The notes under the pieces: model-generated
Seen by the model: the letters and a program-made list of their open reading frames with translations, nothing else
Databases searched by the model: none
Told to the model about the DNA's origin: nothing
Position numbers and translations under genes: made by a program
Assembly (NCBI GenBank): GCA_013398615.1
Contig: VZSR01001685.1
Location: 28,501,937 to 28,565,936, forward strand
Length of the DNA: 64,000 nt
Direction: 5' to 3'
Source of the DNA: Brachypodius melanocephalos
Lineage: Eukaryota; Chordata; Aves; Passeriformes; Pycnonotidae
Part shown: piece after piece, positions 35,075 to 47,903 of the stretch
Layout: every line of letters begins with the position of its first letter
Position numbering within the stretch: the first letter of the stretch is position 1

Positions 35075-38022
35075 TATGGGCCTATTGACACCCCACAGGA
35101 AATGGGGAATCAGCCACGCTGGTTTTAGTCAACTCTGCAGAATGGCCCTGAGACCCACTGAGCTCCAGCTTGGCGCCTCCTGCAATGAATTTACGGGAAT
35201 TCCGAGCACGCTCATTTCCTCCTCATGAGCCATTTCTAGCACATTCTCTGTCCTGATTGCAAAGTAAATACAGTATGTTGCTTGTGACTGCTGATTTGCA
35301 TTAAGATTTCAGTATTGTGGCTGGGAGGCTCCAAAAGGTTGGCCAAATCAAGGCTAGGTTTTTTTGCAGTCAGATTCTCAGTATTTTACTTCTGTTTTTT
35401 TTGTTTCTGCATGCAGACACAATCATAATTTACTTTCCTCAAGCACAGGGAGTCACAATCCTACTTCAAATTTAAAGAAACATATAGGCTCATATGCCTA
35501 ATGCCACAACTCTATAGCATAAGTCTATTTACATGCAGACCAGTTCACATAGGTATTTTCTTCTTTTAAGGTGGCTTTATGCTGGAGGAGGACAAATGAT
35601 ACCTGAAATTACCCAGAATTAGAGCAATGTAGCAAATTGTGAGCTATGTAGCAAATTGTAAGCAATAACTGATTTAGCAATGACAGTTGCATCTCCAAAC
35701 TTTATCTTCTGTTGGGTTTGTAATGGTTTAATGCTTTGGTTTCAGGCTTTTAGGGTCTCGGTGTCCACCATGAAGAAAAAATTGGGCCGACAAATGTGAC
35801 TAATGGAAACACAAAATGGAGTTGGGATACACAAATCTCTATTTGGGACCACAGCAGAGCACTCTAACATTGAAACTGCGATGAGCACACTAGGTCACAT
35901 TTAAAGTTGAAAATAAATGTAATTGGGACCAGACTGAGGGAAAATCTCTACACCCTCCAGCAATTTTCCTTAATGTGATAGATTGCAATATATTTTTCCC
36001 ACTTGCATCTCAGGAAAAGGGAAGGAATGAATTCTACTAGGCTGTTTCATCTGAGGGAGTGGAAATTCACTGTGTACACTTGGGTGAATGTTTTTACTCT
36101 CAGATGTTTTGCAAAATAATAGCTTTGTAGCCAGAACTGTAACAGTTCCTTGAATAAATAAGGCCAGTCAGGCTGAAGGGACAGGAGGTGATTGTACAGC
36201 CTTGTCAAAGTGGCTGGGGAGGAGGGTGCAGTGTAGCAGGGCAGCCACCAGAGAACCAACATCTCGAGGAGAAAGAGGCCCCTGTCAGTGAGCTGTGGAG
36301 TCACAGTTCAGAGATTTAATACAACAGGGAGCTGTAAGCTAGAATTAAAAAATTACCTTCATCTTCTGCAAGTTTTGTTCTGCATGAGTGGTGGGTTTTG
36401 GCTGGATGCTGGTAGCCTTTTTGGCCTGCTTTCATTGTAAATTACTGTTCAGGAATTGTTGGCTTGTCCATAAAGCAGTATGGGCTTGTTTTTTCCAAAG
36501 ATCACGTGATAACTGCAATCACGTACCAGCTGTAATTTTCTTACTTCTGGCTAGAACATAGTATTTTGACACAGCAATTAATATGGATACCTACTGCTCT
36601 CATCTTGCAACTAACTGACCACCATGCATTGTTTCTGAGCTCTCTGTCTTGTTTAAGTAACACTCAACAGTAAGATGCCAGCTTCTGTGGGTTTGCTGCA
36701 CCTCATTTTATAATACGTTTTCTTTCTCAAGATTTGGGTTGCAGGAATAGGGAGACTGCAGTGGAACAGAACTTTACTAAAGAAAAAAAACCCAAACAAT
36801 CCCTCCTAGCCCTTGCACAGTGCTTGGAAAATGTGAGTCAGGTCCACTCTCAAGCTCAGAAACCAGAAAGCAAATAAAAGAACCTAACAATGTTGCCCAA
36901 AATAAATAACCACAGTGTGGAGGCACCTAACTGGGGGACCGTGTGGAGGAGAAGTTATTCATTTTTTTTAATCCTCAAGCTTGGCACATCTGCCACAAAC
37001 TAAACAAACAAATTGTTATTGGAGTCAGGAAGGGACAACTAATGTAAAACAGACTGAGACATAAATTAGTAGCCATGGTAATCTGTCACAGGTGAGTGCT
37101 CCTCAAAGAAGTGACTTGAAATGCCAAACAAACCTTCTACTGAAATCCTGGGAATTTGTTTATCCAACCACTTTGTTTTAATCTAGAATCAGCTACAGCT
37201 ACTATGAAAAATGCATATAGAGAAATATAAGCACTTCAAACTGTTGTAAAATAATTAATAAACTTCCTTCCACAGCTTCCCTGCCATCATAGCACCTGTG
37301 CACCCATGTGCAGTACTCAGTCACAGTAAGTCAGGCCTCTCTAAATCAGAAGCCATGAAAACTTTAAGCGCTGCTTTTTTCTTTCTAAATTCCAATGTCT
37401 TATGGAATACAATTCTTTTTCTTTGCAACCATTTGAATTATTAATGGTAAAGAAAATAAAAGGCTAAATTCCTGCATAATCTTAGCTCCAACAATGGAGT
37501 TTGTGGTTTTATGGGGAAAAAATGGTTCAAGACCAAGGACAAAACAATGACAGCTGGTAACAAGTAAATGGGTTCATCTTCTAAATGCTTTCATACTCAT
37601 GGCAACTGTTTGAGCAACTCTGCCAAAATTTGTCAGGAAATGTCACATTATTTCTTTATGTTTGTTCCATGGGTTAGTGCTGGCTTGTAACATTTCATCA
37701 TCAAGACAGTACATTAGGCTAAAGAAGGTGATCATATGAACACTGAGCAAACTGTTAAGTAGCTGTCAGAATGACTGGCTCAAACCAACAAAAGATTAAC
37801 ACTACTAACTTAGGCCAAATGGGTCAACCTAATAGAGACACAAATATGTGCTCTGAAAATAACTGAGCAGGGGCTATTTCCAGAGGGCTTGAGGAACATT
37901 ATGACAGTAAGTTTGTTCTTACAGTTCAGCCAGCCTTAATCATCACCTCGCATTTCTTACTTCAGATTACAACTGTCTAAAAAATTACTTCTGTATAAAG
38001 TGCTGGTAAACTCAGAAAACAA
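35075..38022. other. Intergenic, no gene recognised
   Basis: AT-rich unique sequence. A small local duplication (GTAGCAAATTGTRAGC, two copies) lies at 35627-35665. There are no credible ORFs. Confidence 0.6.
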
Positions 38023-39026
38023 TGTGGTGGGTTGACCCTGGCTGGATGCCTATTGCCCACCTAATACTCCACTTCTCAGCTGGACAGGGAAGAAAAAAAT
38101 ATAACAAAAAGCTCAAGAAGGACAGGGAGAGATCACTCACCAGTTACCATCATGGGCAGAAAGACCTGCCTTGGGGACCTTTGTTTAATTTATTGTCAAT
38201 GAAATGAGAGTAGGATTATGAGAAATAAAACCTAATTCTTAACACACTTTAAACTGCCCACCTGCACTCACACCCCCCTTCCTGGGCTTAACTTTACTCT
38301 CAATTTCCTCTTCCTCCTCTCTCCCAGCAGTGCAGAGGGATGGGAATTGGGGTGGAGGTCAGTCCATCAAACATTGACTCTGCCTCTTACCCTTCAGGGA
38401 GAAGACTCCTGTCATTCTTCCCCTGCCCTCCCATGGGAGACAGTCCTCCATCATCTTCTTCAGTATGGGTCCTTCTCATGGACTGCAGTTCTTCATGAGC
38501 TGCTCCAGCGTGGGCTCCTCTCTCCATGGGGCCACAGGTCCTGCCAGGAGCCTGCTCCAGTGGAGGCTTCCCATGGAGTCACAGTCTCCTTCAGGCACCC
38601 ACCTGCTCTGGCTTGGTGTTCTTTATGGGCTGCAGGTGGATCTCTGCATCCCCATGGTCCTCCATGTGCTGCAGGGGCACAGCTGTTTCACCATTATCTG
38701 CTCCATGTGCTGCAAAGGAATCCCAGCACCTCCTGCCGCTCCTTCTGCACTGATCTTGGTGTCTTGCAAAGATGCTTATCTCACATATTCTCACTCCTCT
38801 CTCCCAACCCAAATTGATGTTTTGGCTTTTTTTCTCCTTCTAAAATGCATTACCCCAGAAGTGCTACCACCATTGCTGATGGGCTCAGCCTTAGCCAGTG
38901 GTGGGTCCATCTTGGAGCCAGCTGGCATCGGCTCAGTTGGACAAGAGGAAGCTTCTGGCATCTTCTCATAAAAGCCACCTCTGTAGCCTTGCTGCAACCA
39001 AAAATTTGACACACAAACCCAATACA
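38023..39026 (-). mobile_element. Solo LTR of an avian ERVL-like endogenous retrovirus
   Basis: Read on the minus strand the element starts TGTATTGGGTTTGTGTGTC and ends CCAGGGTCAACCCACCACA, with canonical TG...CA termini over about 1.0 kb. The inner part shows the diverged tandem 'ctgctccagcgtgggctcc / catgggctgcag' blocks typical of an abundant passerine LTR family (recognised from memory). No gag, pol or env lies on either side, so it is a recombined solo LTR. I see no clear target-site duplication (AACAA before, GCCCT after). Open frames across it are artefacts of the LTR sequence. Confidence 0.8.
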
Positions 39027-39915
39027 GCCCTTATTTTGTGAGAAATACTGTCTGCTGAGGCCCACATTGATTTGATCAGAACTTGATCAATAGTGCAACT
39101 TTGCATTTCTTTCTTAGGTGTGAAGCTAAAAACAACAGTCCTAGAGGCTTTTTTGAATCTTAGTGACCTGTGCTGTTTGGGTATAAGAACAAAGCACATT
39201 TATCTGATGCTTGAACAATCTTAACAGAGTTAACTATCTTAGAAAAATCTTTATTTAGATTTCATTGCAGCAGAATCTAATTAACAGTTGTATATTAAAG
39301 ACTTGAAAGTCTCTGATCTCTTAAAAAATCACCAATACTGCCAAAACTGCAATCTCATAAAAACAAGGAGACTGATGTACACTGAGAGATCTTTGCACTG
39401 AAGTAGTTTATGCAATTTCTTTGAAAAGGAAATAATTGCTGTAGTGAAAGACTAGCAGAAACACAAAAGTGATCAGAGGGCCAAATCTCTGTGAAAGCAT
39501 GAAATATTGGAAGAACTAGTAATGAAGGGACTTGCCGAGTGTAAGCAGCAGAATACTTCAGTATCAATTAGACACTGCAAAGTTTCAGATATCTTCATGC
39601 TATCATAAGGAGGAAACATATTTATATTTTAACTACAGAGTTCTAAAGGCAACCATATTTATATTTTAACTACATAGTTCTAAAGGCAGAACTGTGCCCC
39701 TAGCATGGGTGGGTTACCTCCGTGCTCTGTCTGGCTGCCAAGTGATGAGGGGAGCCTGTGGGCTCCAAGTAATGTGAGGCTGTAGCATATTTTCACATTT
39801 CTGCAGCAGTACAGATATTCTTTGATTCCCTTGATCTGATGTGCAAAAAGGAAAAAAGAAGTTGCAATACTCCATTGAAGAGAAGAGCAGAAAGAGCCAA
39901 GGTCACCTACAATTA
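39027..39915. other. Intergenic spacer with a 37-bp tandem duplication
   Basis: AT-rich spacer between the solo LTR and a CR1 copy. Apart from the duplication at 39617-39688, nothing is recognised. Confidence 0.6.
39617..39688. repeat. Tandem duplication, 37-bp period, two copies
   Basis: The two copies (39617-39651 and 39654-39688) share CATATTTATATTTTAACTAC and then GTTCTAAAGGCA. They differ at one base in the overlap (GAG against TAG). The near-identity implies a recent duplication. Confidence 0.88.
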
Positions 39916-40890
39916 TCATAGAATCACAGAATAATTTAGTTTGGAAAAGTCCTCCAAGTTAATTGAGTCCAAACTTCCACCAAACATCACCATGCTAACT
40001 ATACCATAGCACTAAGTGCCAGTCATTTTTTTAACATTTCCAGAGATAGTGACTCTACTAGTTCCAGAGATGGCAACACTACCACTTCCCTGGGCTGCCT
40101 GGTCCAGTGTTTAAACCACTCTTTCTTCTAGTGAAGAAATTCCTTCTGATGGCCAACCTGAACCTCTCTGGTTATGACTGAGGTTATGCCCTCTTGTCCT
40201 GTTGCTGGTTGTCTCAGAGAAGAGACCAACCCCCACTTGGCTACACTCTCCTTTCAGGGATTTGTAGAGAGTAATAAGGTATCCCCTGAGCCTCCTTTTT
40301 CCAGGCTAAACAACCCCTGTTTCCACAACTGATCCTCATAGGACTTGTGTTCCAGACCCTTCCCCAGCTCTCTTTTCCTTCTCTGGAAATGCTCCATCTC
40401 AATGTCTTTCATGAAGTGCAGGGCCCAAAACTGGACACATTTCTGTGCAGCCTCACCAGTGCTCAGTTACAGGGGGATGATCACTGCCCTGATCCTGCTG
40501 GCCACATCTTTGCTGACACAAACCAGATGCCACTGGCCTTCTGGGACACCTGGGTCAAGTGATTCATACAGTGATTCATGTTCTGTTGGGCTCTCAATAA
40601 GCAGCCCCAGGTCCTTTTCCACTGGGCTGCTTTCCAGCCACTCTTTCCCAAGCCTGCAGCAGTGCCTGAAATTGTCATGACCCAAGTGCAGGACCGAGCA
40701 CTTGGCTCTGTTGAACCTTGTACAGGTGGGCTCAGCCGATTGATCCAGCCTGTGGATACAGATGCCTGTGCAGAGCTTTCCTGCCCTACAGCAGATCAGC
40801 ACTCAGCCAACTTGGAGTTCTCCTCCAACTTACTAAGGGTGCACTCAATCCCCTCCTCCAGGTCATCAGTAAAGATATTAGACAGGATGA
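39916..40890 (-). mobile_element. CR1 LINE, about 1 kb 3' portion, antisense
   Basis: On the plus strand it begins with the reversed CR1 tail 'tatcatagaatcacagaat'. It continues through diagnostic blocks such as 'gaagaaattccttctgatgg', 'tatgccctcttgtcctgttg' and 'ccaggctaaacaacccc', and ends near 'gatattagacaggatga'. It is the 3' UTR and the end of ORF2 of a CR1 inserted on the minus strand, with 5' truncation. All open frames in this interval belong to the element and are broken. Confidence 0.92.
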
Positions 40891-41731
40891 TTTTGTAACT
40901 CTCCTCCCTTCAAAATCCTTGGCTTCTGACTCTCTTACCAGAAGAAAATACAGGTTTAGAAATAAAAACAACAAAAAATTCATGTGACTTTTCTTTTGTT
41001 TATCATCTTTTTGTTCCTATTGGTCCATGGTAGATGACTAATTTCCCCTTCAGTCCTCAGGGGGGACTGACAGTACAGCATGGCCCCCCAGCTGTTTCAG
41101 GAATAGATCTTCATTTTGCAAGAAGAAACTTTCCTGGAGGCAGAATGTGCAGCCCATGTGCAGTCTCCATTTGTGTCTTTCTTAGACGCAGCTACTGACC
41201 ACACACAGAACATGAAAATAAGGCCAATGGCTACCTTTTAGCCGGTAAAATGGTTCCAGGATAGGATGAAGACCTGTAACTTCTCGTCTTCTGTCCCACA
41301 AGCTCTTTAGGTTTGGAGAAGTCATCTGACCATGACTGTTGTACAAGAAACAGAAGCCCTGCACTTATCTACCTACCTGCATGAGTTCCCTCTAATCTTG
41401 CAACCTGTAGCATCTGCCCAGGTCCCACCACCTGGCTCTTGGGCTTATAGATCCCTTCCAAGGAATGCCACAGCCACACAAGGAGAAAATATAGTGATCA
41501 AAGCAGAAACAGGCAAATATTCAATGCAATTCTGGTGAAGTCAAAAGGTTGTCTTATATCTGATCCCAGTAATTTTTTGGTGAGGAGTGAGATGCAGCGG
41601 TACTCTGATGCTGTAGAAATGGAGAAGTCAGAAGTAACTACAGATTAATTAGACTATGAAGATTGCAGACTTATTTTTTTCCCTTCTGCATGGAGCTCTG
41701 GTGTATTTTCTATAGCTTTTCTCTGAATTTC

Positions 41732-41778
<47 letters not shown>

Positions 41779-44700
41779 GACTCAGAGCAGTTGAGAATAT
41801 TAGCCCTCCAGAAACAAGTTTTGCAGGAAAATCTAATTACATACACTATATTTCAACTCAGAGCACATTTTACAGCATACTTTGAAAACAAAGCTACTAG
41901 TTATGGTGCTATAATGTTATTACTGATGCTATAATAGGGATTTTGTGTATGACCTGACTCCTATCTCACCACTCTATCAGACTGGTTGACTTTTGCAAAG
42001 TCTGATTAAGCATCAACTCAAAACATAAATCCTAAGGAATTTTCCCAGTCACATTGACATTTACTAGTTTTCTGCCATGCATAAAAACACCATTCTACAA
42101 AATCCCATGCTGTTGCTTTAGTAAATGAATGCAAAACACTCTTGGAGCCATGGTAAATACAGAGTTTTACATGGAGACATTTTAATCCAGCTGCATAATC
42201 TCTTGTCTACTGCTATGTCCTATACTTTCCAAATCAAAACACCTGTTGTTTCAGATAAATGGCTAAAAAGACAATTTGTTTAAAGTATATGGTCCAAAGA
42301 GGACACAGTATCAAGATGATCATTCAATTGGTATTCTCCAAACAGATAGCAAAATTCAATATTCAGACGAAAGACAACTGTTCAGTTGAACAGAGAAGCA
42401 GCTGAAGCAACTTGGTAGCCTGCACCCCTAGCAAGAAGAAAGTCCTCTGCTTTTTAAATCTAGGCTGTTCTCACAGTTAGAAACACACCCTTAGGAAACA
42501 GCAGATTCTCCCAAATACAGGGAACTGCACAGTTTCCAAATAAGGAATTCTCCATGGAGTCTTAAACAAAGGGAATCATCTGCTTTTCCTACTGTAAGTC
42601 AAATGAATCATTTTTCCCCTAGAAGAGACTTAACTATACTTTCCTAGATGAACACATTCACTTCAGCATTTTGAAGGACCTGCACTTTCAGTTTTGTTTT
42701 TGCAAAAGGATATAGAAACAAAGTCTCAAGTCCCAGGAGGCAGACTTGTTTTTCTATCTTCTATGTATTGTCTGCCCCAATTGATTTGGGAGAACCCGTT
42801 TATCTTGCAGCAACAAGTTGAAAAGCACTTTTTAAAAAATACAAACTGTCTGATGTTTGTAGAGAGTATGTTCACATGACAAATATTTGCTACTGCTTCC
42901 AGAACAAAGGGACCAAATCCAGATGTGTACAATTCATTTAGGAAAAAGGTGGGGGGGAAGTCTTAACCACTGTTTTATCTGCTTTTGCTCTATTAGCTTT
43001 TTGCTGAGTAACAGGCTTTAGGAATCTTACAACCAAGGTCAAAGATTGTTACACTCGCATGAATGTGAAAAACTGCCTTAGAGCCCGCAGCTGATACACC
43101 CTTGCACTCCAATTCCGACAAAGACACCTCTACCTCTGTATTATTTGTAATGCCAGCTTGCGAGCACCTGGTCACAGTTGACAATGTGCAAGTTTACAAT
43201 TCCCACCTGGAGTTAGGATTTTGCTCCTATAGAAGTGCTTTGTATCAAGTTCTTACTTGCAACTTTCTAAGATCTCTTTTAGCCCATGAGCAGACCTCTC
43301 GATTACTGTTGCAAGATCTCTCAATAAAATCAGAACCAAATTATTAGTGATTTTTTTTCCCTTGGAGAAGTTGGTAAGCAACCAGATTTAGTGGGAGCAT
43401 GGCCTCTGACCAGCCTATATCTTAAAAATCCTCCTGATATCCTCGTAGACAGCAGTGGCTTCAGCAGGTACTCCAGCCCACTCAGTCCTTGGAAAGTACC
43501 AGCAGCCACCTAGTCACGCTTCCTCAGAGTTGCCTTCAAGAACAAATAGAGTTAGGCCCAATAAAGAAGGCAATACAGCTGGAATTTCCATGTGTGTAAT
43601 CTGACACTCACTTTCCATTTCTAAACTTGAGGGCTAGGTCTCAGTTCAGAAGATTTTTCGGCTCCAGCAGAGACTGGAGTTCCTCAGATTTTTTTTCCTG
43701 GTAACAACAGCACAATCAATTAACAATGTGAAAGGAATACTGGAAGGAGTGAAAAGGTTGTTTTTCACTTTAAGGAAATAATGCCCTCATTCCATAATGT
43801 TTCCTCCCCTACTTGGAGAATGGAGAAAGGTAGAGAGGTAAGAGAGGAGATTGACACTTCTCCTGTTTCACTTCTTTACAACACGATGCAGGGAGTTGCG
43901 TTCCACATCTGGTCTTAAAGTGAGCGCTGGACAAAGCCCACCCCTGCTGCACGGTTACACTCTCTCAATAACTTTCTCTCAGCTGTGCTCATCTGTGGGA
44001 AGGCACTCTCTTGCCAGGATGTTCTTGCCTCCTCCCACCCACTCACCCACCCGAGTTTCCCTGGCAGCTGTGTCTTAGCCTTGCTCCAGCCCTTAGGATA
44101 TCTCCACCTACCACTTCCTGCCATGAAAACCTTTTAGATTTATACCAGAGCTGCTTGCTTGGATAATGAGACACCAAATGCTGAGCTGTATCATCTCTCA
44201 AAGGCACAGATGGGGGATGGGATGCAGAAGTGGCTTAACATACCAAGGCAGCTCTTTCTCTGCTTGGGTTCTAGGGGATCAAGAACTGAATCTGTTTCAG
44301 CAGCCCTTAAATTCCTTTGTAGTATGTAAGAATCACCACAGTGAACACTCCCTGCACAACAACCACTGGTGTGGGAGTGTTTATGGCTGTGCTATACAGC
44401 GCTCAAGATGTGACAGTTCTCTGCTCCCGTTCTGTGATCCTTCACAAATCTTTAACTGCTGTGGCCTGGCCTTGATGTGATCCTTGGTCACTGACAGGGC
44501 TCCTATGCTGTTCCCTGGTACAGAACATGAGGACAAATACACAGCTCTACTCTAACCAGGTGTGGAGGTTGCAAAAGCTTGTAAGACAGAAGGAAGCCGG
44601 GAGAAGCAGCAGGAAGAGGTGAGCTGTGTAGCTGTGTGGAGATCAGGAAAGCAGCTGCAAAGGGCTGCAGTCTTTTGGGAGGACATATTGCACAGGAAGC

Positions 44701-47565
44701 TCAGCAAGAAAGAGGAGTATGCTTCAGACTCCTTGACATTTTTTTTGTGGGAAAAGAAGAGAATTAGTTCAATGCATCATTATTCAGGAGGTGTCTTGTC
44801 CCGTTTGCTGTATTCCAAGTTATCAAAAATGGAAATACAAAAAAACAAAATCAATTTTCTATATTCACTCTATCAGCGACTGAAAGGAAACAAATACTTT
44901 CACGTTCTATTTCCAAAAGGTATGTCATTTAATGCTGTTATGTTTGGGCTGTAAATGCTTCAGGGAACTTGAAAGAAAACTATTTCCACTGGATTTTAAA
45001 TCACAGAAACCTTTCTATTACCACGAATTTCTCAAAGGTACAAAAAAGAGCTTTGATGCTTTTAAATTTAGCTCTTTGTTATTTACCTCATAACATTACA
45101 GCAGGAAAGGATTCATAAACACTGATTATTACACCACAAATAACGTCAAAACAATGAACGTTGAGATTCCTAAAGAGAAAAACTGTAGGTTTATGACAGT
45201 AGGCAGCACGGACAGAAGAGACAAAGAGAGAAGGTAATTTATTAAAAGCTGAACATTATATCGAAGCAAATATATTACTATGTTTCTAATAATGTAGCTC
45301 TCTGAATCCTTTTGAATCCCTTAAGATTTTTGTGTGGAATGCAATATATGCCAGAGGCCCAAACCAAAGAATGCATACAAATACTTCAAGGAATTAATTA
45401 TAAATACTATAAGATTCCTGTGTGTAGTGTAAATTATTGTTACTGCAATTTCGAAGCTCTTTATGCCTGAGATGAATAAAAGCAAGTTTGCTATGTTCCC
45501 AGAATACAGGAATATAGCTGTAAAATGAGTGGTGTCCATCAAAATAAAGGGCCCAAGAGAATTCTGAGATTCTGCTCCATGGCATGATATATTATGATTT
45601 TTTTCTCCTTACTTTTACTGGCCTTCTTATACTAAGAAAATCTCATTGCTGACCAAAAGCCATGTAGATTTTTCCCCACAAGAGACCAGTTATACATTTC
45701 ATAACCACCCTACATTTCTATCTCTTGTTTCCTGGAGAGTATTTATCCCCACCACACCGGTCTAATTGTCATCGTAAAAGTATGCTCTGTACAGTTTCTG
45801 CAAGACAAAACAAGATCCAAATCCAGGAAAGGGTTCATGGCTGTGAATCCATTAAGGAGACTTCCTCCAGTCCAGAGTTAGTTAAGTAAAATCCTGAGCC
45901 TCAAAGATTTAGATGTCTAACTTATATTTAAAGGTACCTAATTACCTTTAAGATTCTGAGCCTAAGCCCCTTAGCCCCTTGGGGTTAACTTGTCGCTCCC
46001 TCCTTAACATTTCCTACAGCTATTTTGGAGACATCCCTGTTCAGTTTGCTGATATTAGGCATTTCAGGAGGGAACAGGGCTCATTTCAAATCTGTGGTTG
46101 CTATACGTGAAAAGCTAAGGCGATTCAAAGGAGTGATGGCATCTTTTAAATCACCAGTGTGATTCTTGTTTCTACTGTTTTTGTTTCTACTGTTTTTGCA
46201 CACACCTGAAACCCTTCTACTCTCCCTTCTTCTTCTTCTTCTGCTTTCCTCCTTTTATATGCTTCAATACAACAACTTCTTCCATGAGGCCTACACAACA
46301 CACTGCTTTCCTCTAAGAAGCAGCAGGATTCTTCTTCCCTCTCCTCCTTTGCAACATCCTTGCTTTGGAATCCCTCCAGTAAGCTCCTTAAGCACATGGA
46401 GTCACAAGTACTTAGCACAGAAGAGAATTACATAAATAATAATAATAATTAATAGCCCACAAATGGAACCTTAAGCAACTTCTAATCTTCATATATGCTT
46501 GGAAAGCAATTCACTGAAACTATTTAATTTGGGTGAGAGTTCTTAGCAGCAATATAATAATCAAAATATCAAACAAGTCTATACAGTTACATAGGCAAGT
46601 AGGCTTCGGCACAAGGCAATATTTGTATATGGTTTGGCTATGGCAGAGCATTGCCCATCTCAGATTCCTGAAGTTGACTTTTAAACAAAGTTTGCAGGGA
46701 ATGTGTAGGATGTGCTACGCTTCTGTACTACTCACTTGGAACTGGCTGCCAGGTTGGAGGAGTGAATCATTTGGAAGCAATGGATTTGAGTTTCCTAGAA
46801 TAAGACATGACATAATGCATGCAGTCACATAGCAGTAGCAACACACTGTTGATGCCTATATTTAATGCTCTTGAATTTTTAAAGTTAAATTATTTCAATA
46901 ACCCTGGTGTTTGTAAAAACATTTTGCTCTCCACTTTCATGGAAGATTTCAGTATCAAAATTGTGAACAAAATGAAAAGAATTAACTGTGCTGCTGTGGC
47001 TTCTGATCTTCCTTGTGACTGAAATGTTGCTTATGTGTAGAAAAATGGAGAGATCCTTGAACGAATGATTTTTGTTTCAGAGCGAATTGACTACAATGTA
47101 ATCCTCCCACTGATCACCAGTGAGACCTTCCAGGGGATACTAATCGCTGAGTTTTCCATTAAAGATGTTACTTTAGTAAAATCTTGACTGGTTGAGAGTG
47201 AAGTATTGAACTGCAATCAGAAAAGAGCTGTCCTGGAAACGCAGGTTTCCCAGAAAAGGCCACAGACCCTTTCCCTGGCACAGCACGCACTTGTGTGCTG
47301 GCCACCACTTTCCACTTCTGCTCCTGGAAAACCACCAGTGTGCTTTCCACAGGGACACAGAAATATCCTGGGGAAAGCCAGCCTCCCCCTGGAAAAAACA
47401 AGCTGTTTTTGCTAGTCCACCAGAGATGGGGAAAACTGGCTTGGAAAAGGCTGCACTGAGGCGCTCAGCCCCTCTCACAGGCCATTCCCTGAGCTTGCGT
47501 AATCCTCTGGGGTGAACAACAAAGATTTGCCCCTATCATCTCTCCATTTCGCTGAAGTTTTCCCT
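40891..47565. other. Intergenic, no gene recognised
   Basis: About 6.7 kb. Frames reach 130 codons (44562-44954, plus) but contain no recognisable motifs. It includes the long poly-T tract at 41738-41777, a two-copy 15-bp repeat at 46167-46196 (TTGTTTCTACTGTTT), a TTC repeat at about 46228-46242 and an AAT repeat at 46436-46450. Confidence 0.6.
41738..41777. repeat. Poly-T tract, 40 bp
   Basis: An uninterrupted run of 40 T after a short CT-rich lead. It could be the poly-A tail of a minus-strand retrocopy whose body would begin at 41778, but no such body was recognised. Its length may be inexact because of sequencing limits. Confidence 0.9.
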
Positions 47566-47684
47566 CCCGGCTCGCCGGAGAGGCCTCTACGGGGGATGTC
47601 AGGGCGGCTCGGGCCGCCACGCTCCCGCCTCTCCCGCCCAGCAGTGGGAGGGAGGCGCCGGGCGCCTCAGCGGCCGCTGCCGCC

Positions 47685-47807
47685 ATGGAAACGCGATCCC
47701 GCCCGGGGCTGCCCCAGGCCGGGGGCCCGGCATGCCCGGCCCGGGGCTGGGAGAACCCGGGAGAACTTAGCCCCACACCGAAAGAAAGCAGCGCCACGCA
47801 GTGCTAG
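47685..47807 (+). other. 40-codon ORF with optimal Kozak context in the CpG island
   Basis: The ATG lies in GCCGCCATGG, the ideal vertebrate initiation context. It is followed by 39 more codons (METRSRPGLPQ... ending SSATQC) and a TAG at 47805-47807. No domain is recognisable, and the composition is what GC-rich DNA gives. The same palindromic CCATGG also starts a minus-strand frame, MAAAAAEAPGAS..., which runs from 47686 down to 47465. Either could be a chance reading, a uORF or a micropeptide in an unannotated transcript. Confidence 0.2.
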
Positions 47808-47856
47808 CGTGTCTGCGGGGTTTGTTGTTTGATGGGATTTTTCTGTTGCTTTGTCT

Positions 47857-47903
47857 GGGGTTTTTTGGTGTTTTTTTGTTTTTGTTTTTGTTTTTGTTTT
47901 TTT
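47857..47903. repeat. (GTTTTT)n low-complexity repeat
   Basis: A T-rich run with G every six bases in its second half (GTTTTTGTTTTTGTTTTTG). It interrupts the CpG island. Its minus-strand reading is (AAAAAC)n. Confidence 0.9.

Noticed and set aside
36385..36420. GTGGGTTTTGGCTGGATGCTGG, similar to one end of the ERVL-like LTR at 38023
   Set aside because: The similarity is confined to about 20 bases and does not continue into the rest of the LTR, so it is probably coincidence.
38347..38971. 156- and 168-codon frames in the solo LTR
   Set aside because: They translate the tandem 'ctgctccag/ctgcagg' blocks of the LTR. Overlapping frames on both strands are open for the same reason, so they are not genes.
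39916..40890. Several frames of 65-111 codons
   Set aside because: They lie entirely in the antisense CR1 copy, which has lost its continuous ORF.
43102..43347. 81-codon frame considered as a possible exon of a neighbouring gene
   Set aside because: No flanking splice sites in a consistent phase and no recognisable protein similarity.
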